A stretch of DNA of 64,000 bases. It comes from Hydrogenispora ethanolica (GTDB lineage: Bacteria; Bacillota; UBA4882; UBA8346). Within the stretch, counting starts at the first letter, position 1. Each line of letters begins with the position of its first letter. Below the pieces are notes generated by a model. That model ran no database searches. It was not told where the DNA came from and was given only the letters and a program-made list of their open reading frames with translations. This document shows, piece by piece, positions 52,228 through 60,768 of the stretch. The stretch covers positions 1 through 64,000 of the forward strand of contig NZ_SLUN01000034.1 of NCBI RefSeq assembly GCF_004340685.1. The letters are read 5' to 3'. A program made the translations under genes and the position numbers.

Positions 52228-54045
52228 ATGGAGAATCTCAAGGTTCAAGCTTTTTTTAAACAAGGTCGCGGCGCAATAGCAACCAGCATCGAAGGGGAGA
52301 CGGAAAACGCCGCGATCTTTCATTACACGGTCCATGCTTCGACCGACAGCATCCTGACCAAGATCGTGGCACGGCTCGATCTGCCCGCCGGCCGGGATTT
52401 CCGGATCTTCAAGGAAGGGTTCCAGTCTTGGAGCATCTGCCGGAGCTTCGCCGGGACGGAAACGGACTCAAATCGCTTCAGCCCATCGGCTGCCGCGGCC
52501 ATGACCGAACAAGGACTGGATCCGGAACGGCTCTATTTTCATAAACACGGCTATCTGGCGGCGGGGTCCGATCCGGTTCAGCCCGCTTATCATTGGGCGG
52601 CCCTCCGCTATGACGACGGAGCGGTCTGGCTGGCGGGCGCGCTGACTTTTCACCGTTTCATTACCAAGATCGGTTGCGATCCGGCCGGCCGGCAGCTCCT
52701 GATCGAATTGGACTGCGACGATATCGCCATCCCGGCCGGCGCGGCGCTCGCCGGCGAGACGCTCTATCTCTACCGGGGGCGCGAGCCCGAAGAAACGGTG
52801 GTGGAGCGCTACGCCGGATTGGCGGCGGAGCGGATGAAGGCCGGCTTCGACCGGAGCATTCCGGTGGGCTGGTGCAGTTGGTATGAGTTCTTCACCGCGG
52901 TCCGCGGCGAGGACATCTACCGCAATCTGGCGGTACTGCGCGACAAGGCCTATCCGGTGGAAGTCGTGCTGCTGGACGACGGCTACCAGCAGGCCATCGG
53001 CGACTGGCTGGCGGTGAACGACAAGTTCGGCAACGACCTGCGGGGCCTGGTCCGCGATACCAGGGCCGCCGGGTTCAAGCCCGGCATCTGGCTGGCCCCT
53101 TTCATTGTGAGCGAGCGCTCGGCGCTCTGCCGGGAGCACCCGGATTGGGTCGTCCGGGATGAGCAGGGCCGGAATGAAGTGGTATTATATGGCTGGAATC
53201 AGCGGATTTACGGCCTGGACCTCTCCCGGCCCGAGGTCCTGGATTATTTGGTCCGGGTGTTCGCGACCATGGCCCGGGATTGGGGCATGGACTATTTCAA
53301 GCTGGATTTCGTCTTCGCCGGCATGGTCAAGGGAAAGCGGGCCTCGGACCGGATGACCGCGGTGGAAGGTTATCGCAACGCCTTGACCCTGATCCGCCGG
53401 GCGGTCGGACCGGGCAAGTATCTCCTGGGGTGCGGCGCGCCCACCGGCCCCAGCATCGGCCTGTTCGACGGGATGCGAATCGGCCCGGATGTCGCGCCGC
53501 GCTGGTCCGATCCGGATCAGGCGTCGCCGGCGGTCGCCAACGCGCTGCGCAACATCTTGAACCGCAGCTTTTATCATGGTAAGTGGTGGATCAACGATCC
53601 CGACTGCCTACTGGTCCGGGATAGCCGCACCGAACTGACTGGCGACGAGGTGCTCAGCCTGGCCACGGCGATCAAGCTCTCGGGCGGAATGCTCTTTTAC
53701 GGCGACGATCTGGCGGCCCTCGCCCCGGAACGGGAGCGGATCATCGCCAAGATGGGGAAACCTTTGCCGCGGCCCGCTTTTCCCGTGGACTTCCTGCGGC
53801 AGGACCTGTCCGAGCTGTACCTCGCTCAGTTGCCGGACCGGATCTACCTCGGCGTCTTCAATTTCAGCGATCTTCCCGTGGTCAAGGAAGTGGCCCTCAG
53901 TGTTCTGGGCATCCCGGTCCGAGAATACCGGATCGCCGATTATTGGGAGGAACGCGATCTGGGCCGGACCGCGGACCGTTTCGACGTTCCGCTGGAGCGG
54001 CACGCCAGCAAACTCCTGGTATTAACCCCCGAGGGGCCAGCCTGA
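52228..54045 (+). CDS. GH36 alpha-galactosidase
   Basis: This 605-residue glycoside hydrolase removes terminal alpha-linked galactose from melibiose, raffinose and similar sugars. The GH36 core shows VGWCSWYEFF, LLDDGYQQAIGDW and DYFKLDFVF, with the nucleophile Asp at about residue 360 and the acid/base Asp at about 421 in MRIGPDVAP. There is no signal peptide, so it acts in the cytosol on imported sugar. It lies six bases after the permease gene. It is shorter than the ~720-residue GH36 group and belongs to a compact clade. The galactose released would enter GalK/GalT. Confidence 0.92.
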   Translation: MENLKVQAFFKQGRGAIATSIEGETENAAIFHYTVHASTDSILTKIVARLDLPAGRDFRIFKEGFQSWSICRSFAGTETDSNRFSPSAAAAMTEQGLDPERLYFHKHGYLAAGSDPVQPAYHWAALRYDDGAVWLAGALTFHRFITKIGCDPAGRQLLIELDCDDIAIPAGAALAGETLYLYRGREPEETVVERYAGLAAERMKAGFDRSIPVGWCSWYEFFTAVRGEDIYRNLAVLRDKAYPVEVVLLDDGYQQAIGDWLAVNDKFGNDLRGLVRDTRAAGFKPGIWLAPFIVSERSALCREHPDWVVRDEQGRNEVVLYGWNQRIYGLDLSRPEVLDYLVRVFATMARDWGMDYFKLDFVFAGMVKGKRASDRMTAVEGYRNALTLIRRAVGPGKYLLGCGAPTGPSIGLFDGMRIGPDVAPRWSDPDQASPAVANALRNILNRSFYHGKWWINDPDCLLVRDSRTELTGDEVLSLATAIKLSGGMLFYGDDLAALAPERERIIAKMGKPLPRPAFPVDFLRQDLSELYLAQLPDRIYLGVFNFSDLPVVKEVALSVLGIPVREYRIADYWEERDLGRTADRFDVPLERHASKLLVLTPEGPA

Positions 54046-54125
54046 CCGCGAGGTTTGCGACCTTTCCGCGCTATCGCGTCGCGCCGACCTGGCACGGCCG
54101 GAATGGAATCGGGAATCGTACTTCA

Positions 54126-54160
54126 AAGACCGTGGGTTGTTGCTCACGGTCTTATTCTGC
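54126..54160 (+). terminator. Terminator of the alpha-galactosidase operon
   Basis: AAGACCGTG/CACGGTCTT stem followed by ATTCT; the T-run is short but the stem is strong. Confidence 0.7.
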
Positions 54161-54207
54161 TCGCGCGGCGGCGGAATAAGCGTTTTCAATGGGCCACTTC
54201 GCTTATT

Positions 54208-54438
54208 CGGTTACTGAAAGAAGTGTTTCGGTAACTGAATGAGCTTCTTTAGTTAGTGAATGAAAAGCATCCGTAATTGAATGAAAACATTCAGTTACCG
54301 AAACAAAAGCAACAGTTACCGAAATAAAAGCAACAGTTACGAAACGAAAGCATTCGGTTACTGAATGAAAAGCATCGGTAACCGAACGTCAATGTTCGGC
54401 AAGTGAATGAAAAGCATCCGTAACCGAAGCAAAAGCGG
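54208..54438. repeat. Degenerate 21-bp-period array R4
   Basis: Eleven units in exact 21-bp register (unit starts at 54208, 54229, 54250 and so on to 54418). The core dyad is ATTCGGTTACTGAAT or variants (for example CATTCAGTTACCGAAA). All reading frames contain stops, so the period is not coding. It lies in the 54046-54801 gap between the alpha-galactosidase terminator and the orphan binding-protein gene; the rest of that gap (54439-54780) holds no convincing gene. Confidence 0.88.
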
Positions 54439-54801
54439 CGACGACCGCCGGAGAAGTTGCGGCAGGGGAAAGAGACGGCGGAACGGTTTTGGGAAAGGCT
54501 TCTCTTTGATGGTATCGATCGTCAGCGATGGGTGAAGGCGTTGCCATGAATCGAGTCGGATCGGGAAGGGATGAAGGGCGGGCCGGGGCGACGGCGGAAG
54601 CTCCTCGGCTGGCTCGGGAGAGGTTTTGGGGAGCGGAACAGTTCATAATTTTCCACAAAAGTGCAGGATTGTCCGATTGAACCGGGAGGATGGGCGGGCT
54701 ACGATCAAATTACCGCCCGGTTGACGGAAAAAGCGCAACCTTTTCGGAGTTCCGGGCGGCGCGAAAACGGTTGCGCCCAAAATGACGGAGGTGTAAAGAT
54801 T

Positions 54802-55803
54802 TTGAAAAAATGCAGGTTGCTCTTCATCCCCTTGCTCCTCTTGGTCCTGATCGGTTCGTTTAGCGCCATGGCGGCCGAAAAGATTACCGCCTACGTTTCC
54901 ACCGACGAGGAGCTGGGCCGGCAGTTGATGGCCGCCTTTACCAAGTCGACCGGGATCCAAGTGGACTGGGTGCGGCTTTCCACCGGCGAAGCCCAGGCCC
55001 GGATCGCGGCCGAGCGTAATAATCCCCAAGCCAGCATCTGGGTCGGCGGGGTCGGCCTGGACCATATCGCGGCCAAGAAGGACGGGCTGACCGCTCCCTA
55101 TTTTTCGCCCAAGGCCGCCAAGATCGCCCGGCAATATAAGGACAAGGACGGCTACTGGTGCGGCATCTACAACAATCCGCTCTGTTTCGTCTATAACACC
55201 CAAAAGCTGGCCGAAAAGAAACTGCGCGCCCCCAACTCCTGGGCCAGCTTGTTGAAGCCGGCCTACAAGGGCCAGATTCAGATGGCCAATCCGCAGACTT
55301 CGGGGACGGCCTACAACGTGATCACCACATTGATCGCCCTCCATCAGGGCGACGAGGCCAAGGCCTTCGCATATCTGAAAAAATTGAATCAAAACGTCTC
55401 CCAATACACCCGCTCCGGAGCCGCGCCCGGCAAAAACGCGGCCTTGGGCGAGACGGCGATCGCCCTGGGGTATTGCGACGATCAGCTGCGTCTGATCGCC
55501 AGCGGCTATCCGATCAAGATCGGTTTCCCCAAGGAAGGCACAGGGTTTGAAGTCGCCTCGATCTCGATGATCAAGAACGGCCCGCAGTTCGAGACCGCCA
55601 AAAAGCTCTATGATTGGCTGCTCGGCGAGGAAGCCGGCAAGATCATGGCCCAGAATTTCCTGCTGGTCTTCGCCAAAGTGCCGCTGCGCCAAGGAGCGAT
55701 CCCCTTGACCAAGATCAAAGTGGTCGATCAGGATGACGAATGGGGCGGCAAGAACAAGGACCGGCTGGTGGAAAAATGGTTGAATGAAGTGTATCAGAAA
55801 TAG
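54802..55803 (+). CDS. Orphan iron/polyamine-type ABC substrate-binding protein
   Basis: A 333-residue extracellular solute-binding protein of the FbpA/AfuA-like (SBP_bac_6) type. The signal peptide is LLFIPLLLLVLIGSFSAMA/AEK with an AMA signal-peptidase-I site and no lipobox. The mature protein opens ITAYVSTDEELGRQLMAAF and continues with VDWVRLSTGEAQARIAAE and SGTAYNVITTLI, as in ferric-ion or phosphonate/thiamine-type receptors. TTG 54802 follows GGAGGTG. No permease or ATPase lies beside it. Whether iron or an organic anion is bound cannot be decided from sequence. Two-component systems elsewhere sometimes use such receptors for sensing. Confidence 0.85.
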   Translation: MKKCRLLFIPLLLLVLIGSFSAMAAEKITAYVSTDEELGRQLMAAFTKSTGIQVDWVRLSTGEAQARIAAERNNPQASIWVGGVGLDHIAAKKDGLTAPYFSPKAAKIARQYKDKDGYWCGIYNNPLCFVYNTQKLAEKKLRAPNSWASLLKPAYKGQIQMANPQTSGTAYNVITTLIALHQGDEAKAFAYLKKLNQNVSQYTRSGAAPGKNAALGETAIALGYCDDQLRLIASGYPIKIGFPKEGTGFEVASISMIKNGPQFETAKKLYDWLLGEEAGKIMAQNFLLVFAKVPLRQGAIPLTKIKVVDQDDEWGGKNKDRLVEKWLNEVYQK

Positions 55804-55832
55804 GCGAGGAATTTCCGAATACCCGGATTGGC

Positions 55833-55866
55833 AAAACGGCCGCGTGATTAGACGCGGCCGTTTTGT
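55833..55866. terminator. Bidirectional terminator
   Basis: A perfect 13-bp stem AAAACGGCCGCGT/ACGCGGCCGTTTT with a 6-nt loop; the T and A ends serve both the convergent binding-protein gene and the PocR/AraC gene. Confidence 0.92.
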
Positions 55867-55891
55867 CGATCAAGGTTGCGGTGCAGGGGCT

Positions 55892-56785
55892 TCAGGAGAA
55901 TCTCTTCCTGTACTCGAGCGGGCTGATCCCCACCAGTTGGGTGAAGAGCTTCGAGAAGTAGCTGGGATCGTTGTAGCCGACGCGCAGCGCGATCTCGGCG
56001 ATGGAATCGGCGCTGCCCACCAGATCGTCCTTGCCGCGTTCGATGCGGAGCTTGTTGAGATACATCCGGATGTTGACGCCGAGCCGTTTCTTGAAGAGAT
56101 GATTGATATAGGATTCGCTGCAATGGCAGATCCGGGCGATCTCCGGCACGGCGAGCGGCTCCTGGAAGTTGCGGTGGAGGTAGTCGAGCAGCAGGGCCAG
56201 GATGGAGTCGGCGCTGGAGTTGTAGCGCTTCTTGCCGAACTTGAGGCCGGGGTGGGTCAGCCGCAGCGAACGGTAGGTATTGCCCAGATAGGCGGCGACG
56301 AATTCCAGCAGCGTGGCGACGAGCCGTTCGTCCGGGCGTTCGGCGAGCAGGGAAGCGCCATAGAGCTGGCGGGCCCGGACCGGGTCCAGGTCGGAATGGC
56401 GACAAGCCCGCGCCACTAGATACTCGGCGGTCCGGGGTTCGGCCGGAAAGGCGCCGGCGTCGATGACGCCGATCAGATCGCCGTCGGCGGTGATCGGGTA
56501 GATGTACTCGCCCACTCCGGCGTGGCAGAAGCCAAAGAAGCCGCCGGGCATCCGGATGGATTTTTCAGCAAGCTTCTTTTTGAGCGTGAGGCAGCGGCCG
56601 AACAGGCAGCGTTCCGACTTGATATACAGACAATAAGGATTGATATGGGCCATATAGGGCCGCAGGGCCTGGTCCAGCGCCGGATCCACCGGAATGAAGC
56701 CGACGAAGTCATTGACGCAGATCTGCCAGCCGTAGGTCTGCGTGATATGGGCCAGGAAATTGGCGAGCGCGGCGTGGTTTGCCAT
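55892..56785 (-). CDS. PocR-domain AraC-family regulator
   Basis: A 297-residue regulator with an N-terminal PocR sensory domain (about residues 10-170; Cys-rich stretch NPYCLYIKSERCLFGRC) and a C-terminal AraC double HTH (about 205-297, including LAVPEIARICHCSESYINHLFKKRLG). PocR domains bind small hydrocarbon-like or diol ligands. The ORF appears much longer upstream, but the N-terminal part runs over the divergent gene in another strand and is spurious; ATG 56785 lies 37 bp inside the transcript from a good promoter (TTGCCA-17-TATAAT). It faces the FAD oxidoreductase gene and probably controls it. Confidence 0.87.
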   Translation of the reverse strand: MANHAALANFLAHITQTYGWQICVNDFVGFIPVDPALDQALRPYMAHINPYCLYIKSERCLFGRCLTLKKKLAEKSIRMPGGFFGFCHAGVGEYIYPITADGDLIGVIDAGAFPAEPRTAEYLVARACRHSDLDPVRARQLYGASLLAERPDERLVATLLEFVAAYLGNTYRSLRLTHPGLKFGKKRYNSSADSILALLLDYLHRNFQEPLAVPEIARICHCSESYINHLFKKRLGVNIRMYLNKLRIERGKDDLVGSADSIAEIALRVGYNDPSYFSKLFTQLVGISPLEYRKRFS

Positions 56786-56828
56786 GGGCAGCGGATGCTC
56801 CTCGCAGCGGATTTGGCTTGACCCCTCC

Positions 56829-56857
56829 ATTATAAAATGAAACCGACCTTCTGGCAA
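56829..56857 (-). promoter_or_regulatory. Promoter of the PocR/AraC gene
   Basis: On the minus strand TTGCCA (56857-56852), 17-bp spacer, TATAAT (56834-56829). Confidence 0.75.
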
Positions 56858-56959
56858 CTGTGCAGAAGATTCCAAGGAATGGGCAGAAGTTTTAAGGCGG
56901 CCGCCGCCCGTCTGGCCTACAATTAGGAGTAAGGAATTTAAAACCGGAAGGTGAGTGCG

Positions 56960-58741
56960 ATGATCGATCGAGAGTATCAAGTGGTGGTGGTCGGCGGCGG
57001 CATGGCCGGAGTCTGCGCGGCCATTGCCAGCGCCCGGCACGGCGCGCGGACGGCGTTGATCCATAACCGGCCGGTGCTGGGCGGCAACGCCAGTTCCGAG
57101 ATCCGGATGCACATCGTCGGCGCCAACTGTCACGGCACCCGGCCCGACGCCCGGGAGACCGGCATTTTGGAGGAGATTTTGCTGGAGAACCGGCGGCGCA
57201 ACCCGGGCCATTCCTTCTCCATCTTCGACACGGTGCTCTGGGAGAAGGTCCGCTTCCAGGAAGGGCTCGACCTTTACCTCAACACCCAGATGACCGGGGT
57301 CGAAGTGGCGGCGGGGCGGATCCGGGCGGTGGAGGCGCTGCAGTTGACCACGGAGAAACAATTCCGCTTCACGGCGGCGATCTTCGTGGACTGTACCGGC
57401 GACGGGACCCTGGCTTATCAGGCCGGCGCCGCATGCCGGGTCGGCCGGGAGAGCCGGGACGAGTTCGGCGAGCAGTACGCGCCGGAGCGGGCGGACCGGA
57501 AAACCATGGGGAATACCCTGTTGTTCCAGGCGGTCGACACCGGAGCGCCGGTCCCCTTCGAGAAGCCGTTTTGGGCCCATTCTTTCGGCGAGGCCGATCT
57601 GGCCTTCCGCGGCCATAGCGCTTACGCCTCGGCCATGGAGCATTACGAGGTGGACTCCGGTTACTGGTGGATCGAGCTGGGCGGGGAAGAGGACACCATC
57701 GCCGACGGCGAGGCGATCCGCGACGAACTGCTGAAAACCGTCTACGGGGTCTGGGATCACATCAAAAACCGTGGCGATCACGGCGCGGCCAACTACGCCC
57801 TGGAGTGGGTGGGATTCCTGCCGGGCAAGCGCGAGAGCCGCCGGATCATGGGCGATTATATTCTGAAGGAGCAGGACTGCCTGAGCGGGCGGCTCTTCCC
57901 CGACGCGGTGGCCTACGGCGGCTGGCCCATGGATATGCACCCGCCGGAGGGGTTCCGTTACAAGGGAGACCCCAACCAGTTCCTGCGGCTGAACGATGTC
58001 TACACCATCCCGTACCGTTGTTATTGCGCGCGGGACATCGCCAACCTGATGATGGCGGGGCGCAACATCAGCGCGTCGCATATGGCCTTCGGCTCGATCC
58101 GGGTGATGGGTACCTGCAGCGCGGGCGGGCAGGCGGTGGGAACCGCGGCCGCGCTGGCGGTGCGGCAAAACTGTCCGCCCGGCGGCTTGACGGACCGGAT
58201 TCAGGAGTTGCAACAGCTATTGTTGCGGGACGATTGCTATATTCCCGGCGTGGCCAATCAGGATCCTGAAGATCGGGCGCGCCGCGCCCGAATCGCCGCT
58301 TCCTCGGCACAGCCGGACGGTGCGCCCGAACAGGTCGTGAACGGAGTCGCCCGGCGGGTCGGGGGGGTGAGCAACTGCTGGATCTCGGAGGACCTGGCTG
58401 CTTCGGGAGAGTGGTTGGAGCTCCAGTGGGATGAACCGCTGAGCATTCGCGAGGTACATCTCAAGTTCGACAGCAACCTTTCCGGTGAGATCATGCCAAC
58501 GCTCTCCAAGACAGTCCGCAAGCAACAGATCCCGGGATTGCCGCCGGAGTTGGTGAAAGATTACGAACTGCAGCTCTGGGCGGGGGACCAACTCCGGGCC
58601 CAGCTGGCGGTGGAAGGGAACGGCTTGCGCTTCCGGACGCACCGCTTGGCGGAGCCGACTTACGCCGACCGCCTTCGCATCCTGGTCCGCGGGACTCACG
58701 GCGCAGCCGAGGCGCGTCTGTTCGAAGTGCGGGTGTATTAG
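56960..58741 (+). CDS. FAD-dependent oxidoreductase with C-terminal discoidin-like domain
   Basis: A 593-residue protein. The N-terminal FAD-binding domain has the dinucleotide fold VVVVGGGMAGVCAAIASARHG and the following LGGNASSEIRMHI, typical of FAD_oxidored (PF12831-like) proteins that occur in polysaccharide and heme-type metabolism. Residues ~455-593 form a beta-rich F5/8-type C-like (discoidin) module with GEWLELQWDEPLSIREVHLKFD. No signal peptide is present. ATG 56960 follows GGAAGGTGAG; a TACAAT box lies at 56918 without a good -35, suggesting activator control by the divergent PocR/AraC regulator. The substrate is unknown. Confidence 0.85.
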   Translation: MIDREYQVVVVGGGMAGVCAAIASARHGARTALIHNRPVLGGNASSEIRMHIVGANCHGTRPDARETGILEEILLENRRRNPGHSFSIFDTVLWEKVRFQEGLDLYLNTQMTGVEVAAGRIRAVEALQLTTEKQFRFTAAIFVDCTGDGTLAYQAGAACRVGRESRDEFGEQYAPERADRKTMGNTLLFQAVDTGAPVPFEKPFWAHSFGEADLAFRGHSAYASAMEHYEVDSGYWWIELGGEEDTIADGEAIRDELLKTVYGVWDHIKNRGDHGAANYALEWVGFLPGKRESRRIMGDYILKEQDCLSGRLFPDAVAYGGWPMDMHPPEGFRYKGDPNQFLRLNDVYTIPYRCYCARDIANLMMAGRNISASHMAFGSIRVMGTCSAGGQAVGTAAALAVRQNCPPGGLTDRIQELQQLLLRDDCYIPGVANQDPEDRARRARIAASSAQPDGAPEQVVNGVARRVGGVSNCWISEDLAASGEWLELQWDEPLSIREVHLKFDSNLSGEIMPTLSKTVRKQQIPGLPPELVKDYELQLWAGDQLRAQLAVEGNGLRFRTHRLAEPTYADRLRILVRGTHGAAEARLFEVRVY

Positions 58742-58767
58742 CGCTTTCCCTGACATTTCCTCAAAGA

Positions 58768-58812
58768 TCGGAAACGGCGCTCCGGCGGGGCGCTGGCGGC
58801 GTTTCTTTGGAC
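58768..58812 (+). terminator. Possible terminator after the oxidoreductase gene
   Basis: GAAACGGCGC...GGCGC...CGTTTC imperfect stem followed by TTTGG; weak T-run, moderate support. Confidence 0.4.
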
Positions 58813-58986
58813 CGACGGCGGATGGCGGGAGGAGACGGGCCGAGAATCTTCCCGGGAACCGACAGGATTTGGCCGGAACAGGTAGAATGAATAGCGGATC
58901 CATTTTGTAACGTGACGTTTACGTGGCCGTATTGTAACGCGGCGTTCTTTTCCCAAAGCCGGACGGGTCCGAGAGGAAGTTACGCG

Positions 58987-60768
58987 ATGACCATCCAAAA
59001 GAAGCTGCTTTTTTCGATCATCTGTTTCGTGATCATCCCCATGTTTCTGCTCCCTTTCATTACGTACAACAGTTACCGGAAGATCATCGAGGCCAAGATC
59101 AACGTTTCGACCCAGCAAACCTTGGCCCAGATCGACAACAACCTGGGGGCGGTCTTCGACAACATGATCGCCGCCTCCAACATGCTCAGCCTGGACCGTG
59201 AGCTGATCGACATCCTGAAAGGCCGGAAATACGATTCGCGCTGGGAAAAGTTCAGCGCGGAGTCGAAGATCGAAGAGAAGATCCTGATTGCCAAGAACGC
59301 CAACCTGTATCCCTATAACGCCGATATTGTCATCCTCGATTTTCACGGCAATGTCTATTCCGCTTCGTCCTATTACACCGGCAAGTCCTACCGGGAGATC
59401 GCGGCCCAGGATTGGTTCAGGCGCGCCCGGGAGATGAACGGCTATATGCTGTGGATGGCGCCGTCCGGCAGCTATGTCAGCCTGAACGGGGATGACCGGC
59501 GGAATATCGCCATGGCCCGTTTGATCAAGGACTCCCGCAGCGGGCGCGGCTACGGCATTTTACTGATCAGCCTGTACCCGGAGATGAAACTGGCGGCCAT
59601 CTTCAAAACCGAGCAACAGTTGGAAGGGACCCAACTCTTCCTCCTCAACCGGCAGGCCCAAGTGGTGCTGGCGGGAGACCCGGGGCTACTCGGGAAGGAT
59701 CTGGCGGCCGAGCCCTTCGTCAAGCGGCTCGGCCAGGCCGCCGACGGTTCCTTTGTCTTCGCCGCCGGCCGGCGGAAGACGGTCGTCAACTACCGGACCG
59801 TCCCCAAAACCAATTGGACCATCGTCCAACAGGTTCCCTACCGGGTGCTGATGAAAGAGGTTGACCGGCTCCGCTCCTATCATCTCACTATCAATCTGAT
59901 ATTTTTGGGAGCATTGCTCATTGTTTCCGCCTTCATCTCCTGGACCATCACCCATCCGCTGCACCGGCTCAGCCTGTTGATGCAGCAGGTCCCCAAAGGC
60001 AACTTCGCGGTGCGGGCGGACATCCGCGGCCGGGATGAGGTGGCGCAGTTGGGGGCGAGCTTTAATGTCATGGTGCAAGAGATTGCCGTGTTGATCCAAA
60101 AATTACAGGAGGCGCAGGCCATGCGGGAACAAGCGCGCTTGGAGGCGTTGCAGGCTCAGATCAATCCCCATTTCCTTTTTAACACGTTGAACGATATTAA
60201 GTGGCTGGCCACGTTGAACGGCGCCGCCAATGTCAGCCAGATGATCGCCGCCCTGGGCAAACTGCTCGAAACGACCGTGGGCCGTTCCGATGCGCTGATC
60301 CCGCTGTCCGAGGAGATCCAATGTATCGAGAGTTACGTGCTGTTGCAAAAGATGCGCTACGGCAATAAATTCGAGATCCGCTACGAGATCGCTCCGCCGC
60401 TGCTGGATTACCGCGTGCCGCAGCTGGTATTGCAACCGCTGGTCGAGAACGCCATCATCCACGGTTTCGAGGATATGGACAGCGGCGGCGAGATCACCAT
60501 CACCGGTTACTGCCGGGAGGACCGGACCTATATCGACGTGACCGACAATGGCAAGGGAATCGCCGCCGCCAAGATCGAGCAGTTGCTGGAGGCGGAGAAC
60601 CGCCAGAAAGGCCGCTTCAACAATGTGGGCTTGCGCAATGTCAATGAACGGATCGCCTTGTATTTCGGGAAGCGTTACGGGCTGACCGTGGCGAGCCGGG
60701 AGGGGTCGGGCACGCGGATCCGGTTGTGCCTGCCCGCAGTGGAGGAGGAGACGGCATGTTCAAGCTGA
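58987..60768 (+). CDS. Sensor histidine kinase, YesM/LytS type
   Basis: A 593-residue membrane kinase. An N-terminal membrane helix (about residues 9-30), an extracellular Cache-like sensor (about 31-305), a second helix near 305-325 and a HAMP domain (about 326-378) precede the His_kinase motif QINPHFLFNTLNDIKWL with phospho-acceptor His at about 395. The HATPase domain has PLVENAIIHG and DNGKGIAAAKI. It partners the overlapping AraC-type response regulator, as in YesMN/LytS-type carbohydrate sensing. The ATG follows AGAGGAAG. TTGTAACG repeats lie upstream at 58905 and 58932. Confidence 0.9.
   Translation: MTIQKKLLFSIICFVIIPMFLLPFITYNSYRKIIEAKINVSTQQTLAQIDNNLGAVFDNMIAASNMLSLDRELIDILKGRKYDSRWEKFSAESKIEEKILIAKNANLYPYNADIVILDFHGNVYSASSYYTGKSYREIAAQDWFRRAREMNGYMLWMAPSGSYVSLNGDDRRNIAMARLIKDSRSGRGYGILLISLYPEMKLAAIFKTEQQLEGTQLFLLNRQAQVVLAGDPGLLGKDLAAEPFVKRLGQAADGSFVFAAGRRKTVVNYRTVPKTNWTIVQQVPYRVLMKEVDRLRSYHLTINLIFLGALLIVSAFISWTITHPLHRLSLLMQQVPKGNFAVRADIRGRDEVAQLGASFNVMVQEIAVLIQKLQEAQAMREQARLEALQAQINPHFLFNTLNDIKWLATLNGAANVSQMIAALGKLLETTVGRSDALIPLSEEIQCIESYVLLQKMRYGNKFEIRYEIAPPLLDYRVPQLVLQPLVENAIIHGFEDMDSGGEITITGYCREDRTYIDVTDNGKGIAAAKIEQLLEAENRQKGRFNNVGLRNVNERIALYFGKRYGLTVASREGSGTRIRLCLPAVEEETACSS

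Noticed and set aside
56786-58213. N-terminal extension of the PocR/AraC reading frame to 773 residues
   Set aside because: It runs antisense through the FAD oxidoreductase gene; promoter and ATG at 56785 define the real start.
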